Part shown: positions 1-7,232 of the stretch, one piece after another | Layout: every line of letters starts with the position of its first letter | Numbering within the stretch: position 1 is the stretch's first letter | Source: Planctomycetaceae bacterium | Lineage (GTDB): Bacteria; Planctomycetota; Planctomycetia; Planctomycetales; Planctomycetaceae | Length of the DNA stretch: 16,966 bases | Reading direction: 5' to 3' | Assembly (NCBI GenBank): GCA_020426085.1 | Contig: JAGQQP010000026.1 | Location: 1-16,966, forward strand | Position numbers and translations under genes: made by a program | Notes under the pieces: generated by a model | Database searches by the model: none | What the model was told of the DNA's origin: nothing | What the model saw: only the letters and a program-made list of their open reading frames with translations

Positions 1-71
1 CTATTTCGGGAGAATGAGGATGAGGGCTCATGATGTAAACCTGTGGTAATCCGATTCTGTGAAAAGTTTTT

Positions 72-100
72 TTGACGAGCTCTTTCAGGGTTGGTAAATT
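72..100 (+). promoter_or_regulatory. Candidate sigma70-like promoter of the 245-706 gene
   Basis: A -35 box TTGACG (72-77, five of six consensus bases) is followed after 17 bases by TAAATT (95-100, four of six). Transcription would start near 107 and give a leader of about 138 bases. I see no other gene in 1-244. The match is by eye only. Confidence 0.4.
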
Positions 101-244
101 GATGTCAGCAAATCACAGCGTTCTTATATTCATTTCCGATTGACCCAGCAAATTTCAAACAGGAGTTGCCTACGTCACATCAATCACTTCCAACAGAGAG
201 AGCGTTTGCTCGGAGTGTTCTCTTTGCAGTTCAAGGAGTTTAGA

Positions 245-706
245 ATGGCCAGAAAATATTCATGTCTTGTTGATGGCGCGCTGGAAGAGATTTCAGCACT
301 CGAATACATCCTGTTAGGCGACTTACTGGACTTGCTGGAAGAAGTCGACGGCGATGCGGGAGCCTGGAAATGGATTTCTAAAGTACTCGACACACTCCTG
401 AAGGCAATGCCTCGAGAATTTGAGTTGCAGGATGAAGGGGGCTACCTTGAAGAAGTGCTTGAAGAACATCCCAACTGGCAGGGGCAGGTGCGCGACCTGT
501 ACCAGGAACGCTGCGAGTTATTGAAGAAACTGGACGAACTGCGTACCCGGATGCGTGATTCTCAGCCACTGCAGCAGATGAAGCAGATGGCAAGTGAGCT
601 TCGTGATGAACTCCGCGACTGGATTACCAGTTACATTGCCCATCAACGCCACGAACGCCGGATTCTGCAGGACGCATTCAATAACGACATTGGTGCCGCC
701 GACTGA
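245..706 (+). CDS. Small helical protein, probably hemerythrin-like with degenerate ligands
   Basis: The product has 153 residues and no signal peptide or membrane segment. I chose the ATG at 245 because AAGGAG (233-238) lies six bases upstream; the open frame runs back to 140 without a comparable site. The protein is almost all helix and rich in Glu, Leu and Arg. The segment EGGYLEEVLEEHPNW (about 64-78), the following long helix (80-100) and the C-terminal HQRHERRILQDAF-NNDIG stretch (133-150) resemble the layout of hemerythrin-like proteins. In that family the iron ligands are several His and acidic residues. Here the expected early His positions look replaced (REFELQDE at 57-64, QERCELL at 87-93), so iron binding is doubtful; H133, H136 and D148 remain. 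The function is unknown. The gene stands alone with its own promoter and terminator. An unrelated coiled-coil protein is the main alternative. Confidence 0.6.
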   Translation: MARKYSCLVDGALEEISALEYILLGDLLDLLEEVDGDAGAWKWISKVLDTLLKAMPREFELQDEGGYLEEVLEEHPNWQGQVRDLYQERCELLKKLDELRTRMRDSQPLQQMKQMASELRDELRDWITSYIAHQRHERRILQDAFNNDIGAAD

Positions 707-715
707 AGATACAGG

Positions 716-758
716 CATGGCCTTTCGAATCAGTCGTCTGGCCATGATTTCTATTTTT
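716..758 (+). terminator. Rho-independent terminator between convergent genes
   Basis: CATGGCC (716-722) and GGCCATG (740-746) form a perfect 7-bp stem with a 17-base loop. It starts ten bases after the stop of the + strand gene and is followed by the T-rich run ATTTCTATTTTT (747-758). On the - strand the same stem follows the lipoprotein stop codon directly but has no T run, so it works best for the + strand gene and could only partly serve the other. Confidence 0.65.
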
Positions 759-1602
759 GATCGCAGATGGTACCTGGCAGTTCGATTTTGTATTTTTTGA
801 GCAGCTTGTCATACTCGCCGCTGCTGCAGAGTTTTTTCAAACCGGCATTGAAGGCATCGCGGACGTCAGCTTCTTCGAAGTTGGCTTTGAAATACGTGGT
901 CTCGGGGAAAATCGACGCATAGTCGACTTCGCTCAGTTCCTGTCCGGTTGACTGACTGAGGGCGTTGAAGATGCTGCGGTCAATTACAATCACCGCGTCT
1001 TTAGAGTCCCAGAACTGTTTGACCTGCTCACTCTGATCGGCGACTTCCACATAATTTTTCCGCTGCGGACTGTCGGGCGCGAACAGCTTTTCGAATTCGG
1101 GGCCAAGTTCGAGGTACGCATCCTGCCAGGTGAGCACTTTATGATCGGCGAGGTCGGCGACCTTTTCGATTTTCAGGTTCGCTGATTTTTTGGTGATTGC
1201 CGCATTCACGAAGTCGATGAAGTTTTCGGAGTAGAAAATTCCTTCGACGTCTTTGAATTTCTGAACTCCCAGAGCCATGTCAGCCTGATCTTCAGCGACC
1301 GCCGACTGCAGTTTCTCATAAGGCATCTGAATAAAGTTGAGCTGGTAACCGGGGAGTGCCTGGGTGGCGATATCGACTTCGATGCCTGTCGTCCCATTTT
1401 TCATGACATAGGGGGCGATGTCCGTGCTGATGGCAACATTCAACTGCGGCTTTTCAGAGCCGGCGTTGGGTTCAGGGATGATTTCGGTTTCTGCATTGAC
1501 TCCCGGCTCTTCCTGGGGAGCCGGCGTAGATTTCTGACAGGCGGTGAATAGAGCCGTGAGTAACAGCAGACTGGCGACAGTATAGAAGCGATATCCATTC
1601 AT
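751..1602 (-). CDS. Periplasmic solute-binding lipoprotein (SBP family 3, amino-acid type)
   Basis: The product has 283 residues. The frame is open back to a TTG at 1665, but I chose the ATG at 1602: AGGAGAG lies just upstream of it, and the longer start would fall inside the -35 box of a good promoter. The N-terminus is a lipoprotein signal with hydrophobic residues 6-19 and FTAC, so Cys22 would be acylated. A Pro/Glu-rich linker (about 26-48) follows. The body fits the two-lobe fold of extracellular solute-binding proteins family 3: an opening strand (LNVAISTDIAPYV), then GIEVDIATQALPGY, ADMALGVQKF and the hinge region YSENFIDFVNAAI. Cys259 and Cys280 near the end could form a disulfide. 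Such proteins usually deliver amino acids to an ABC permease, but no permease or ATPase gene is in this window, so it is an orphan here. The ligand cannot be read from sequence; a signalling or sensory role is possible. Confidence 0.82.
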   Translation of the reverse strand: MNGYRFYTVASLLLLTALFTACQKSTPAPQEEPGVNAETEIIPEPNAGSEKPQLNVAISTDIAPYVMKNGTTGIEVDIATQALPGYQLNFIQMPYEKLQSAVAEDQADMALGVQKFKDVEGIFYSENFIDFVNAAITKKSANLKIEKVADLADHKVLTWQDAYLELGPEFEKLFAPDSPQRKNYVEVADQSEQVKQFWDSKDAVIVIDRSIFNALSQSTGQELSEVDYASIFPETTYFKANFEEADVRDAFNAGLKKLCSSGEYDKLLKKYKIELPGTICDQK

Positions 1603-1636
1603 AATCTTCTCTCCTGAGTGACGGGAATTTTGCTGA

Positions 1637-1665
1637 AGTATATCGCCTGACGAGCGTGTGCTCAA
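1637..1665 (-). promoter_or_regulatory. Candidate promoter of the solute-binding lipoprotein gene
   Basis: Read on the - strand, TTGAGC (1665-1660) is followed after exactly 17 bases by TATACT (1642-1637, five of six consensus bases). Transcription would start near 1630, leaving a leader of about 28 bases that carries the AGGAGAG ribosome site. This supports the ATG at 1602 as start. A GTTCGAAC palindrome (1687-1694) lies about 25 bases upstream of the -35 box and could be a regulator site. Confidence 0.55.
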
Positions 1666-1709
1666 TAGCTTAACAGGAATTGAGCTGTTCGAACTGACTC
1701 AAAGAGTTT

Positions 1710-2180
1710 TCAAATCTGCTCACCCAGAAAAACCGGTTCGCGGTGATAACCGGTCATGACCTGGTAGTAGTGGGACGCGGGTTGCAGAAGCATGTAGACG
1801 CAGGGTTGTTCGTGCTGATCGTGAATGATAGCGCCTTGAATGCCTTCTCTGATCTGAAACCAGACACCGCGTTCCAGCCCGAAGTTCGCGAGAATTTCCA
1901 CCGGTTCGGGGTGATACAGGGACCAGGCACCCGATTGCAGCGTGGCGAGTTCACACCACCAGGCGAGGGGGGCGTTGTTGTGGCGGTGCCGGTTGCCCCA
2001 GGGGAGGATCTGCAGTTCTCCCTGGTAAAAAACGGGGAGCAGGGGCTGCCGATGCCTTTGCATGAACAGGATTTCTTTGTCTGCTGTTTCTGATCGCTGG
2101 ATGATGCGTTCGTCGAGCTGGTGTTTGCGAATGAGTCTGGTGGGGATGTCCCGCCAGGCAATGGTAATTCCGGTGCACAT
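1710..2180 (-). CDS. Short divergent SRAP-like (HMCES/YedK-type) protein paired with a Y-family polymerase
   Basis: The product has 156 residues if read from the ATG at 2180, which shares one base with the TAA stop of the polymerase gene (TAATG). The frame could start three codons earlier, but this start gives Met-Cys, so Cys2 becomes N-terminal after Met removal. That is the catalytic and DNA-crosslinking residue of SRAP proteins, which bind abasic sites in single-stranded DNA. Other partial matches are ILPWGN (58-63; compare WGL-P), ERGVWFQIREG (103-113; compare the GWYEW segment with catalytic Glu) and, near the end, LLQP...GYHREPVFL (131-152; compare the family's HDRMPVIL with catalytic His). 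The protein stops just after that motif, so it is shorter than the usual 200-plus residues, and a clear NARAET motif is missing. SRAP genes are known to cluster with SOS polymerases. The family call is my inference from motifs; a lineage-specific protein of unknown function is the alternative. Confidence 0.55.
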   Translation of the reverse strand: MCTGITIAWRDIPTRLIRKHQLDERIIQRSETADKEILFMQRHRQPLLPVFYQGELQILPWGNRHRHNNAPLAWWCELATLQSGAWSLYHPEPVEILANFGLERGVWFQIREGIQGAIIHDQHEQPCVYMLLQPASHYYQVMTGYHREPVFLGEQI

Positions 2181-3397
2181 TAGAAGCACATCTTTCCAGA
2201 AATATCACAGATGTCGTAGTTGTGTGTGGCGTCGTGGTAGATTTCATGCAGCGGCAGTGTCTCCGCGCTGCGAATGGCAAACCGGCCCAGTTTTTGATTG
2301 ATATCCCGTTTGATCTGATCGAGGGGGCTTTGTGCATCTTCGAAGAATAATGATTTCTGGATCCGATCGCGCCAGGTCAGATTTTCGGCAATGATGTGCA
2401 TATGGCTGACCGGGTGTGTGGTGGGGGCCGCGGCCAGCATGGGCATGACAGCATCGTAAATCATGCGAAAGGAGGCCGAGGGAACTGCCAGCGGCGTACG
2501 GCCCAGCCAGAGTGCGGTTTTGTTGGCGTCGATCTGCAGGCTGATGTGCCGGGCATAGACGCGGTGATGGTCGAGGGCTTCGATCAGGCGTTCGATATTT
2601 CGTACCGCCCAGGCGCGAATGCGGTCGGCATCCATGGTCTTTCCGCCACACGATCCGCCGCGGGCAATTGCTTTGTGAGGGGGGCGGGTGGTCTGGATTG
2701 AACTGACCGCGTCGCCCCGCAGTTCCCACCACAGGGCTTCCCCTTTAATGGTGAGCAGGTTGCGAATCAGCAGGCGATCGGCCTGGCGGTAGTCCCAGCA
2801 GGTATGAATGTTTCTGTCACGCAGTTTTCGCTCGCTGCGACTGCCGATACCACACAGTTCTCCCACGGGTTGTTTGCGCAGAAACTGTTCACAGTCGCGC
2901 TCAATCACCTGCACGCCGAACGGTTTGGCGGCATCGCTGCCCAGTTTGGCAAGGGTGCGGGAGGGAGCAATTCCGATCGAGACAGGAACGCCGACTTCCT
3001 CCTGAACCAGCGTCTGCAGAGCCCGGGTGGCGGCTTCCAGGGGGAGTTGAAAATACCGCTGGAGCTCGGAAGCATCGAAAAACATTTCATCAATGCTGTA
3101 ATATTCGACGAGGGGGCTGACGGTTTTGAGCAGGTCGAGCAGGCGCCGGGAAATGACTTCGTACCAGCGGAAATCCCGCTTTACAAAGACGGCGTGCGGG
3201 CAGAGTTTCTTGGCTTCCCAGATAGGGTGTCCGGTTTTGACGCCATAGGCTTTGAGTTCGTAGCTCTTGGCAATGACACAGGCTCCCTGGTTACCGAGGA
3301 CGCCACAGGGGACTCCGCGCAGGCTGTAAGATCTGATCCTTTCGCAGCTTACATAGAAGCAGTCCGAGTCGATATGTCCGATGAGTGTTGTGACCAT
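2180..3397 (-). CDS. Y-family translesion DNA polymerase, UmuC/DinB-like
   Basis: The product has 405 residues and copies past damaged DNA. It opens with HIDSDCFYVSCERI (8-21), carrying the first metal-binding Asp (D10) and the Tyr-Val steric-gate region. VIAKSYELKAYGVKTG (41-56) is the nucleotide-binding fingers region. YYSIDEMFFD (99-108) supplies catalytic D103 and E104. SIGIAPSRTLAKLGSD (140-155) is the conserved palm/thumb block, and GIGSRSERKL (183-192) a helix-hairpin-helix. QKSLF (347-351) fits the beta-clamp binding pattern QLxLF and sits inside the C-terminal region, as in UmuC. The fingers sequence and clamp-motif position favour UmuC over classic DinB. No umuD-like gene is adjacent; the downstream partner is the SRAP-like gene, overlapping by one base. 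No clear Shine-Dalgarno site precedes the ATG. A 12-bp palindrome 33 bases upstream could be a damage-response operator. Confidence 0.88.
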   Translation of the reverse strand: MVTTLIGHIDSDCFYVSCERIRSYSLRGVPCGVLGNQGACVIAKSYELKAYGVKTGHPIWEAKKLCPHAVFVKRDFRWYEVISRRLLDLLKTVSPLVEYYSIDEMFFDASELQRYFQLPLEAATRALQTLVQEEVGVPVSIGIAPSRTLAKLGSDAAKPFGVQVIERDCEQFLRKQPVGELCGIGSRSERKLRDRNIHTCWDYRQADRLLIRNLLTIKGEALWWELRGDAVSSIQTTRPPHKAIARGGSCGGKTMDADRIRAWAVRNIERLIEALDHHRVYARHISLQIDANKTALWLGRTPLAVPSASFRMIYDAVMPMLAAAPTTHPVSHMHIIAENLTWRDRIQKSLFFEDAQSPLDQIKRDINQKLGRFAIRSAETLPLHEIYHDATHNYDICDISGKMCF

Positions 3398-3429
3398 GCG
3401 GGGATGGTATCAAAGAATTTATGGAATAC

Positions 3430-3441
3430 CACTGAACAGTG
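3430..3441. promoter_or_regulatory. Palindrome upstream of the Y-family polymerase gene
   Basis: CACTGAACAGTG has perfect 5-bp arms (CACTG/CAGTG) around AA. It lies 33 bases before the polymerase ATG in a 167-base gap between it and the glutamate-synthase-like gene. This is where an SOS repressor operator would be expected, but it matches neither the E. coli nor the Bacillus LexA box. I found no convincing -35/-10 pair nearby. Confidence 0.25.
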
Positions 3442-3564
3442 TCCCGATTGTTACCCGCATGATTTGTACTACCTTAACTGATTTACAGGGAGAAGAAGTC
3501 GTATCCTTCCTCTGTCAAAGATCGATTGGGATTACAGAAGTGGATGATCGGCCAGGGGGCAGAA

Positions 3565-5157
3565 TTAGCCGTGATGTGTTTCAAAAGTATCGGCGGAGGC
3601 CAGGTCCCAGACTTTTTGGTAGACGGGATAGGGGCAGTCGTTGAGCAGTTCGCCTGGTTTCAGGAAATCAAAGGCTTCCTGGTAAGAAAGGACTTCGGTG
3701 CGTTTCGTCCGGAGGTAGATGTGCCAGGGGCGAAGTTCGTTGGGATGGTCGAGACCTGCAGCCGCAATGACTTCTGCCAGCGCTTCCATGGTATTCTGGT
3801 GAAAGTTAAAAGTGCGTTCGCTTTTATCTCCGACATTCAACGCACGCTGGCGTCCGGGATCCTGGGTTGCGACACCCACGGGGCATTCGTTGGTGTGACA
3901 GGTCTGGGCTTGAATGCAGCCGACGGCCATCATGAAACCACGGGCAGAGTTGCACCAGTCGGCACCGATTGCCAGTGCGCGGGACAGGGTGAAGGCAGAG
4001 CTGATTTTTCCCGCGGCGGCGATTTTGATTTTGTCCCGCAGATTACAGCCGACGAGAGCATTATGGACGAAGATCAATCCTGTTTTTAAAGGCATTCCCA
4101 TGTTGTCAGAAAATTCCAGCGGTGCAGCCCCGGTTCCCCCTTCGCCTCCGTCGACGGTAATGAAGTCTGGGAGAATGCCCGTCTGCAGCATGGCTTTGCA
4201 GACACCCAGGAATTCAGAGGGGTGACCAATGCAGAGTTTGAAACCAATCGGTTTACCGCCGGAAAGTTCGCGGAGTTGCGCTACATATTCGCAGAGACCG
4301 GTGGGGGTACTGAATGTGTTATGGCCGGGAGGTGAGATGCAGTCTTGCCCCATCAGAATTTTACGGGTCGAGGCAATTTCCGGTGTGATCTTGGCAGCCG
4401 GGAGAACGCCGCCATGGCCTGGCTTGGCACCCTGGGAGATCTTGATCTCGATCATTTTTACCGATTCATGGGCCGCCTGTTCCTGGAACAGATCGGGGTT
4501 AAACGTACCATCATTATTACGGCAGCCAAAGTAGCCCGTCCCGATTTGCCAGACCAGGTCGCCGCCATTTTTAAGATGATAAGGGCTGACGCCACCTTCA
4601 CCGGTGCAGTGGTAGAAGTTCCCTTTTTTGGCACCCGCATTTAATGCCAGCAGTGCATTCGGGCTGAGAGCGCCAAAGCTCATCGCTGAGATGTTAAGAA
4701 TGGAACAGGAGTAAGGCTGCTTACATTCCGGGCCTCCCACAGTAGTGCGGAACAGCTCTTTTGCCTTCGGACGGGGGGCCATGGAATGATTGAGCCATTC
4801 ATATTCTTCGCCGTAGACATCGAGTTCGGTTCCAAAAGGTTTTAATCCGTCCATATTTTTAGCGCGTTCATAAATCAAAGATCGTTGATCGTGATTGAAG
4901 GGGCGACCATCGATATTGCTTTCGATAAAGTACTGATGAATTTCAGGACGGATCATTTCCAGCAGGAAGCGCATGTGGGCGATGATGGGATAATTACGGG
5001 TGATACTGTGGCGTGTCTGGGTGAGATCCCAGGTTCCCAGCAGGGCCAGAGGAATCAGGACCAGCAAAACCCAGAGAAAATCACTTTCAACAGTCAACCC
5101 GATAATCAGACAGAGCACTGCTAAAACAATTGTCAGGATGTATGCTGAATATCTCAT
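3565..5157 (-). CDS. Membrane-anchored FMN-binding glutamate-synthase-core protein
   Basis: The product has 530 residues. It begins with two hydrophobic segments (about 5-22 and 27-42), so it is probably anchored in the inner membrane with its body in the cytoplasm. The rest matches the synthase core of glutamate synthase (Glu_synthase family): NISAMSFGALS (155-165), EIKISQGAKPGHGG (237-250), DGGEGGTGAAP (336-346, FMN phosphate region) and C414/C420/C425 in the CIQAQTC-HTNECPVG pattern that holds a 3Fe-4S cluster in GltB. The N-terminal glutaminase domain with its Cys nucleophile and the C-terminal beta-helix domain of full GltB are absent, so it cannot release ammonia from glutamine by itself. 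The reaction is therefore uncertain: ammonia-dependent glutamate synthesis, or another flavin/iron-sulfur redox step. It starts 69 bases after the cytochrome b stop, with AGG nine bases before its ATG, and could be the last gene of the respiratory operon. Confidence 0.85.
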   Translation of the reverse strand: MRYSAYILTIVLAVLCLIIGLTVESDFLWVLLVLIPLALLGTWDLTQTRHSITRNYPIIAHMRFLLEMIRPEIHQYFIESNIDGRPFNHDQRSLIYERAKNMDGLKPFGTELDVYGEEYEWLNHSMAPRPKAKELFRTTVGGPECKQPYSCSILNISAMSFGALSPNALLALNAGAKKGNFYHCTGEGGVSPYHLKNGGDLVWQIGTGYFGCRNNDGTFNPDLFQEQAAHESVKMIEIKISQGAKPGHGGVLPAAKITPEIASTRKILMGQDCISPPGHNTFSTPTGLCEYVAQLRELSGGKPIGFKLCIGHPSEFLGVCKAMLQTGILPDFITVDGGEGGTGAAPLEFSDNMGMPLKTGLIFVHNALVGCNLRDKIKIAAAGKISSAFTLSRALAIGADWCNSARGFMMAVGCIQAQTCHTNECPVGVATQDPGRQRALNVGDKSERTFNFHQNTMEALAEVIAAAGLDHPNELRPWHIYLRTKRTEVLSYQEAFDFLKPGELLNDCPYPVYQKVWDLASADTFETHHG

Positions 5158-5205
5158 GTAATTAACCTGTCAGAAGTGATGACTAAATGAATCAGAATTT
5201 GTTCA

Positions 5206-5227
5206 ATCACACGCATTCAACTGTGAT
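5206..5227 (-). other. Hairpin at the end of the cytochrome b gene
   Basis: ATCACA (5206-5211) and TGTGAT (5222-5227) are perfect 6-bp arms with a 10-base loop, overlapping the cytochrome b stop codon. No T run follows on the - strand, so termination here is unlikely to be efficient. It may be an attenuator, an mRNA-stabilising hairpin or chance. Confidence 0.2.
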
Positions 5228-6663
5228 CAGGGAGTAGAAGTGGTTTCAGAATTGTCTTCATGCATCACGCCTCGTGTCAGCAGGAAATCAACAATCAGCT
5301 GTAATTCCTGATCGCTGATTGAACTGGCGAAGGCGGGCATATTATGGCCGCCGTTGTTGATTCGGATGATTAAGTCATCGCGCGTCAACAGTTTCCCGAT
5401 TTCTGTCAGTTCGGGACCTCGATGCCCGCCGTAACCGCCGATATCGTGACAATACAGGCAGCCTTTAATGTGCATCAGCTTGGCCCCTTCGGCCAGTGGT
5501 CCCTGATCGGTTCCTACAATGGAAGCCGGCAGTTCTTTCACGCCGAAATCGGGGGACCATGGTTTTTTATAACCATAAATCGTCAGCACCAGAAAGGCGA
5601 CAAATCCGAAGATGACAGTAAAGCCGGCCCAGGGGCGTTTGGAGGGGGCGCGGTGTCCTTTATTGGAAATCATGGGGAGGAAGAAGAGTCCCAGGAATCC
5701 CAGAACGGGAACACCTAGAATGACCCAGGTCTCCAGTTGGGGAGGCAGCAGTGAGAGCACCGCGAAGTACCAGAGGAAATACCAGTCGGGCAGGGGATTT
5801 GCGTTGATGCTACTGGGGTTGGGAGGCGGATCCAGGGCAGGGGGCCCCAGAAACAGGGAACAGCCCAGGATGACGACGACAATGATCGTAGAGAAGATCA
5901 TATCCCGCCACATGGCATCAGGCCAGAAGGGGACACCTGTTTTATGGATTCGCTTTTCGTACTCTTCTTTATAGGTTTCCGGATCAACGGGTTCGTTGAC
6001 GTCGGGCATTTCGGAGATCCCGTGCCGCATGATCAGCAGCATGTGTAAGCCAATCCCGGCAAAAATCAGAGCAGGCATGATGAAAACATGCATGGCAAAA
6101 AAGCGGGTGATCGTGGAACCGCCGACCGTCTCACCACCGAGAATGAAGTGGGCCAGTGTCGGACCGATAATGGGGGTTCGCCCCGCCATCTCTGCGGCGA
6201 CGGTCACAGACCAGACGCCGTTCGCATCCCAGCGTAATAACTGCCCGGTGAATGCCATCCCGAGTACGACGAACAGCAGTACGACCCCGCTCATCCAGTT
6301 CATTTCACGCGGATACTTATATGTTGCGTGCATATAGACCTGCACCATATGAATGACGGCGAGCATGACCATGGCGGAGGCACCGTAATAATGCATGCCT
6401 CGCACCAGACTGCCCAGTGGTGCGGTGTTGGTGATGTAGACCAGGCTTTCGTAAGTATTTTCACCGCCAGGCACGTAGGACATGGCCAGGCTGATTCCGG
6501 TCAGAACCTGCACGACAAATGCACACAGAGTGGCACTCCCAAAAATGTACCACCAGCGGGCGTTGTCAGGCACGAGATGTACCATCAGTGGAACAATGTA
6601 ATCGGAAAAACCAATTCGATTGTCAATCCAGTTCCAGGTTCGAGTCAGGAAGTTGTCTCTCAT
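5227..6663 (-). CDS. Cytochrome b of a bc complex, fused to a C-terminal cytochrome c domain
   Basis: The product has 478 residues. It is the quinol-oxidising membrane subunit. The first part matches cytochrome b6: haem b ligands H91 and H105 (13 residues between) and H192 and H207 (14 between, the b6 pattern; classic bc1 has 13). The second part matches subunit IV, with PDWY at 292-295 in place of PEWY in the Qo site. PDWY is typical of menaquinone-type complexes such as those of Bacillus. The Cys that binds the extra haem of plant b6 aligns with Ile here, so that haem is probably absent. After a last membrane helix (about 347-365) comes a cytochrome c domain with CLYCH (402-406) and candidate axial Met M442. 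Bacillus splits these parts over two proteins; here all are one chain. The gene lies 35 bases after the Rieske gene. The ATG at 6663 has only a weak ribosome site. Confidence 0.93.
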   Translation of the reverse strand: MRDNFLTRTWNWIDNRIGFSDYIVPLMVHLVPDNARWWYIFGSATLCAFVVQVLTGISLAMSYVPGGENTYESLVYITNTAPLGSLVRGMHYYGASAMVMLAVIHMVQVYMHATYKYPREMNWMSGVVLLFVVLGMAFTGQLLRWDANGVWSVTVAAEMAGRTPIIGPTLAHFILGGETVGGSTITRFFAMHVFIMPALIFAGIGLHMLLIMRHGISEMPDVNEPVDPETYKEEYEKRIHKTGVPFWPDAMWRDMIFSTIIVVVILGCSLFLGPPALDPPPNPSSINANPLPDWYFLWYFAVLSLLPPQLETWVILGVPVLGFLGLFFLPMISNKGHRAPSKRPWAGFTVIFGFVAFLVLTIYGYKKPWSPDFGVKELPASIVGTDQGPLAEGAKLMHIKGCLYCHDIGGYGGHRGPELTEIGKLLTRDDLIIRINNGGHNMPAFASSISDQELQLIVDFLLTRGVMHEDNSETTSTP

Positions 6664-6698
6664 TCAGCCGGATACTCGCTTTTCATCAAAAGTGGTTT

Positions 6699-7232
6699 TC
6701 AGGTTAACTTTGTCAGTGTCAACGGTGTGGGTGCTGTTTCAATCTCCACCTTGCCATCGCGCACACGCACTTGCAGTCGATCCAGTGGTTCGGGGGGAGG
6801 CCCAGCAGCGACCGTACCATCTTCATAATATACGCCACCATGACACGGGCACATGAACAGGCGCGGGTCTTCAACCCAGCGGACTGGACAGCCCAGGTGT
6901 CGGCAGTTAATTGAAAAAGCGATGAATTCAGAATCACTGATGCGGCGAATCCAGGCGCCTGCTTTCGCCGTCACACCTGACCAGACGACTGGTGAGGGAT
7001 CTTCGTATTGGACAAGTACGAAACCACCCTCTTTGAAGTCTTCCAGCTTACCGACTGTTCTCCATTGTTGTTTTGGTTTGCGAAAGACAGGTGCCAGAAC
7101 GAAGCCGATTCCCGGTAAGGTGATAATGAGCCCGATCAGCGCTGATAACCCGACTGAAAGACGGGTCAGAAACGTACGGCGCTGCTGTTGCTGACAGCAT
7201 GGTTGATCTGACTGTGGTTGTTCGGTATTCAA
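6699..7232 (-). CDS. Rieske 2Fe-2S subunit of the bc complex
   Basis: The product has 177 residues and carries electrons from quinol to the haem c side. Twin Arg (R18-R19, RRTFL) before a hydrophobic helix (about 25-48) indicates Tat export with an uncleaved anchor. The cluster is bound by C110 and H112 (CRHLGC) and C128 and H131 (CPCHGG), with C115 and C130 available for the stabilising disulfide; GPPPEPLDRL (144-153) is the Pro loop. The Ser that raises the potential in mitochondrial Rieske proteins (CPCHGS) is Gly133 here, while Tyr135 remains, which suggests a lower potential suited to menaquinol. The start codon is TTG at 7232 and overlaps the preceding stop as TTGA; GGAG nine bases upstream and the lack of any later Met support it. 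It lies between the small membrane protein and cytochrome b. Confidence 0.93.
   Translation of the reverse strand: MNTEQPQSDQPCCQQQQRRTFLTRLSVGLSALIGLIITLPGIGFVLAPVFRKPKQQWRTVGKLEDFKEGGFVLVQYEDPSPVVWSGVTAKAGAWIRRISDSEFIAFSINCRHLGCPVRWVEDPRLFMCPCHGGVYYEDGTVAAGPPPEPLDRLQVRVRDGKVEIETAPTPLTLTKLT

Noticed and set aside
1603..1665. Longer N-terminus for the solute-binding lipoprotein, starting at TTG 1665
   Set aside because: That start falls within a good -35 box and would bury the lipoprotein signal behind 21 polar residues; the ATG at 1602 has a strong ribosome site.
2804..3481. Long + strand open frame of 225 codons
   Set aside because: It lies opposite the Y-family polymerase, whose motifs are complete; the + strand translation shows no family motif and low complexity typical of an antisense frame.
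3398..3564. Classic LexA box before the polymerase gene
   Set aside because: Neither CTG-N10-CAG nor GAAC-N4-GTTC is present; only the short CACTGAACAGTG palindrome was found and is reported as a weak candidate.
3526..4089. + strand open frame of 187 codons
   Set aside because: It is antisense to the conserved C-terminal part of the glutamate-synthase core, including its Fe-S cysteines.
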